From Rickettsiales bacterium (GTDB lineage: Bacteria; Pseudomonadota; Alphaproteobacteria; Rickettsiales; UBA998): 6,160 nucleotides of DNA. The stretch covers positions 1 to 6,160 of the forward strand of contig JAIEPI010000017.1 in the NCBI GenBank assembly GCA_019749855.1, read 5' to 3'. The notes beneath the pieces were generated by a model. It was not told the DNA's origin. It saw nothing but the letters and a program-made list of their open reading frames with translations, and did not search any database. Positions 5,726-6,160 of the stretch are shown in pieces. The translations under genes and the position numbers were made by a program. Each line of letters opens with the position of its first letter. Within the stretch, counting starts at the first letter, position 1.

Positions 5726-6160
5726 ATGAAACCATTGCATCATCAGACCATCCATGACTGGTACGCCGCGCATGGGCGCCACAGTTTGCCGTGGCGACTC
5801 ACCCGCGATCCCTACGCCATTTATGTCAGTGAGATCATGCTGCAGCAAACGCAAGTGGCGACGGTTCTGACGCGTTTCTATCATCCGTTTTTAGCGCGCT
5901 TCCCAACGCTGCAATCTCTGGCTGATGCCTCGCAGGAGGAGGTGCTGAAGGCGTGGGAGGGGCTTGGTTATTATAGCCGTGCCCGCAACTTACATCAGGC
6001 GGCGAAAATATGCGCACCAACGCTGCCTACCACCGTTGAGGGCCTGCTGGAGTTACCAGGTATTGGCCGCAACACTGCGCACGCGATTGCCGCCTTTGCC
6101 TATCATCAGCCGGTGGCGGTGATGGAAGCGAACGTCAAGCGTGTGTTACACCGTTTGCAT
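5726..6160 (+). CDS. mutY: MutY-type A/G-specific adenine DNA glycosylase, N-terminal part (truncated by window edge)
   Basis: Base-excision repair glycosylase that removes adenine mispaired with 8-oxoguanine, limiting G:C to T:A mutation. The first 145 codons are present. They show LPWR (21-24), the catalytic-Glu motif SEIMLQQTQVATV (35-47, Glu36), FYHPFLARFPTLQSLA (51-66), WEGLGYYSRARNLHQAA (77-93) and the helix-hairpin-helix LPGIGRNTA (110-118), all in MutY order. The iron-sulphur cluster and NUDIX-like 8-oxoG domain would lie beyond the window, in a protein normally about 350 residues long. At the position of the family's second catalytic residue, the Asp in LDGNVKRV, this protein has Glu134 in VMEANVKRV. 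ATG 5726 is the first possible start, because an in-frame TAA lies at 5714-5716. The ribosome-binding site is weak (CAGG, 3 bases away, or AGG at 5711). It lies 136 bases after the permease gene, with a palindromic repeat in the gap. The MutY family call is firm. Whether it is canonical MutY or a variant subgroup is open. Confidence 0.9.
   Translation, partial: MKPLHHQTIHDWYAAHGRHSLPWRLTRDPYAIYVSEIMLQQTQVATVLTRFYHPFLARFPTLQSLADASQEEVLKAWEGLGYYSRARNLHQAAKICAPTLPTTVEGLLELPGIGRNTAHAIAAFAYHQPVAVMEANVKRVLHRLH

Overview
The window reads as a chromosomal segment of a Gram-negative proteobacterium. The signs are a type II (Gram-negative style) citrate synthase N-terminus, a TesA-like lysophospholipase/esterase with a signal peptide, and a YbbA/YbbP-type ABC system. 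Alphaproteobacteria is my best guess from overall feel and moderate GC content, but no rRNA or other firm taxonomic marker is present.

Layout. (1) Positions 1-275, minus strand: the first 91 codons of citrate synthase (gltA), running off the left edge. (2) 276-549: a divergent intergenic region with a good Shine-Dalgarno for gltA on one side. On the other side is an extended -10 promoter overlapping a small palindrome, leading to (3) 550-1539, plus strand: a 329-residue glycine/alanine-rich membrane protein that I do not recognise, whose disordered tail carries a twice-repeated SFAxxV motif. (4) 1560-2315, minus strand: a secreted SGNH/GDSL hydrolase of the TesA type, convergent with the orphan gene. 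(5) 2330-3031 and 3037-5589, plus strand: an ABC ATPase (YbbA-like) and an 850-residue FtsX/MacB-type permease (YbbP-like), 5 bases apart and clearly one operon. They are divergent from tesA, with start codons only about 15 bases apart. (6) 5590-5725: a compact nested-palindrome repeat of about 115 bp. (7) 5726-6160, plus strand: the N-terminal 145 codons of a MutY-type adenine glycosylase, running off the right edge.

How the genes work together. tesA / ybbA-ybbP is the same divergent neighbourhood known from E. coli. The ATPase drives a MacB/LolCDE-like (type VII) permease with large periplasmic domains, and the secreted hydrolase probably acts on hydrophobic substrates that the permease presents. 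gltA and mutY are housekeeping neighbours with no evident functional link to it.

Most worth a second look are the orphan membrane protein, the nested-palindrome repeat, the paired dyads flanking the crowded tesA/ybbA start region, and a Glu in place of the usual catalytic Asp in the MutY-like protein. I did not find a clear case for a wholly new multi-gene system.
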